Positions 63,747 to 64,000 of a stretch of DNA of 64,000 bases are shown here, piece after piece. Within the stretch, counting starts at the first letter, position 1. Every line of letters starts with the position of its first letter. The translations under genes and the position numbers were made by a program. The notes beneath the pieces were generated by a model, which searched no databases, was not told the origin of the DNA, and saw only the letters and a program-made list of their open reading frames with translations. The DNA comes from an uncultured Eggerthella sp. (lineage in GTDB: Bacteria; Actinomycetota; Coriobacteriia; Coriobacteriales; Eggerthellaceae): assembly GCA_900542265.1 (NCBI GenBank), contig UQML01000006.1, positions 1 through 64,000 of the forward strand. Direction: 5' to 3'.

Positions 63747-64000
63747 CTAATGGCAAGCATTTTTATAAAGCGATGAGTCAATGAGTGCATGCTCTGTCTC
63801 AAAAATACGATCCCCCGCATCTCCTAAGCCAGGGATAATGTAGGCCTGATCATTGAGCCCCTCATCAAGGGCGCAGACATACAAAAGGCAGTCAGGATCT
63901 TGCGTCAAAACACGCGCAATACCTTCAGGCGATGCCACTAACACCATCACAATAAGCTGCACAGCCCCGCGCTTGCGCAACTCAGCAAGCGCTTCAAGCA
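63747..64000 (-). CDS. upp: uracil phosphoribosyltransferase, C-terminal part (N-terminus outside window)
   Basis: The last 84 codons of a gene whose start lies beyond the right edge. The family's C-terminal motif is clear: RKRGAVQLIVMVLVASPEGIARV, YVCALDEGLNDQAYIIPGLGDAGDRIF. The enzyme salvages uracil with PRPP to UMP. About 15 residues follow GDRIF, longer than the usual GTK end. The stop TAG at 63747-63749 overlaps the ribosome site of the dCMP deaminase. Confidence 0.92.
   Translation of the reverse strand, partial: LEALAELRKRGAVQLIVMVLVASPEGIARVLTQDPDCLLYVCALDEGLNDQAYIIPGLGDAGDRIFETEHALIDSSLYKNACH

Overview
The window looks like a chromosomal segment of a low-to-mid GC actinobacterium of class Coriobacteriia, most likely family Atopobiaceae (Atopobium/Lancefieldella/Fannyhessea group). 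This is inferred from gene content: a fused TsaB-RimI-TsaD type protein, an fhs-fchA-folD one-carbon cluster, a fused FolP-FolK, a DUF2510 membrane protein and a compact chromosome with few regulators. No rRNA, CRISPR array, insertion sequence or prophage module is visible. Almost all genes lie on the minus strand; the plus-strand exceptions are ubiE, a response regulator, mntP, a small phage-holin-like membrane protein, a TetR regulator, a DUF2510 protein, a 69-residue membrane protein and a pyridoxamine kinase.

Layout. 1-2.2 kb: a left-truncated amidohydrolase that has lost nearly all metal ligands, divergent from a UbiE/MenG methyltransferase. 2.3-9.6 kb: a minus-strand run coaX, fhs, fchA, folD and a giant TsaE-TsaB-RimI-TsaD fusion. 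9.9-14 kb: an orphan OmpR-type regulator, then biotin genes (bioY with a LysR regulator, birA) around an mntP-like exporter. 14-20.3 kb: housekeeping run tilS, maf, hpt, ftsH, folP-folK, birA. 20.4-30 kb: small membrane proteins, ferritin, TetR, a HAD phosphatase and aminotransferase pair, tRNA-Leu(CAA), a small prepilin peptidase, a class I aldolase, and an envelope/stress set (TVP38, PRC-barrel, YtxH). 30-35 kb: ddl, two uncharacterised genes and serS. 35.1-35.5 kb: a gene-free, structure-rich block with a perfect 19-bp inverted repeat. 35.5-43.6 kb: a membrane Ser/Thr kinase, a nickel-pincer (lar) gene set with a half-length LarC, a ferredoxin-like aldo/keto reductase, ychF and an NSS symporter. 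43.9-50.3 kb: truA (with an in-frame continuation after its stop), dnaE and a histidine phosphatase. 50.4-55.6 kb: an L-rhamnose catabolic operon rhaB-rhaA-rhaD plus a sugar-porter MFS, with a perfect 40-bp palindrome inside. 55.9-63.1 kb: the complete F-type ATP synthase operon. 63.2-64 kb: dCMP deaminase and a right-truncated upp.

How genes work together. Fhs, FchA and FolD form a formate-to-methylene-THF route; this FolD lacks the Lys and Gln that the family uses for cyclohydrolase chemistry, and the adjacent FchA plausibly supplies that step. BioY, the LysR protein and BirA form a biotin uptake/ligation neighbourhood. The rha genes turn L-rhamnose into dihydroxyacetone phosphate and L-lactaldehyde. 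The most unusual items are the four-domain t6A fusion with 15-bp minisatellite linkers, the amidohydrolase pseudoenzyme, the truA stop followed by in-frame coding sequence, the reduced lar set and the long perfect palindromes. I did not recognise one coherent undescribed defence or signalling system. All family assignments come from reading motifs, without database searches.
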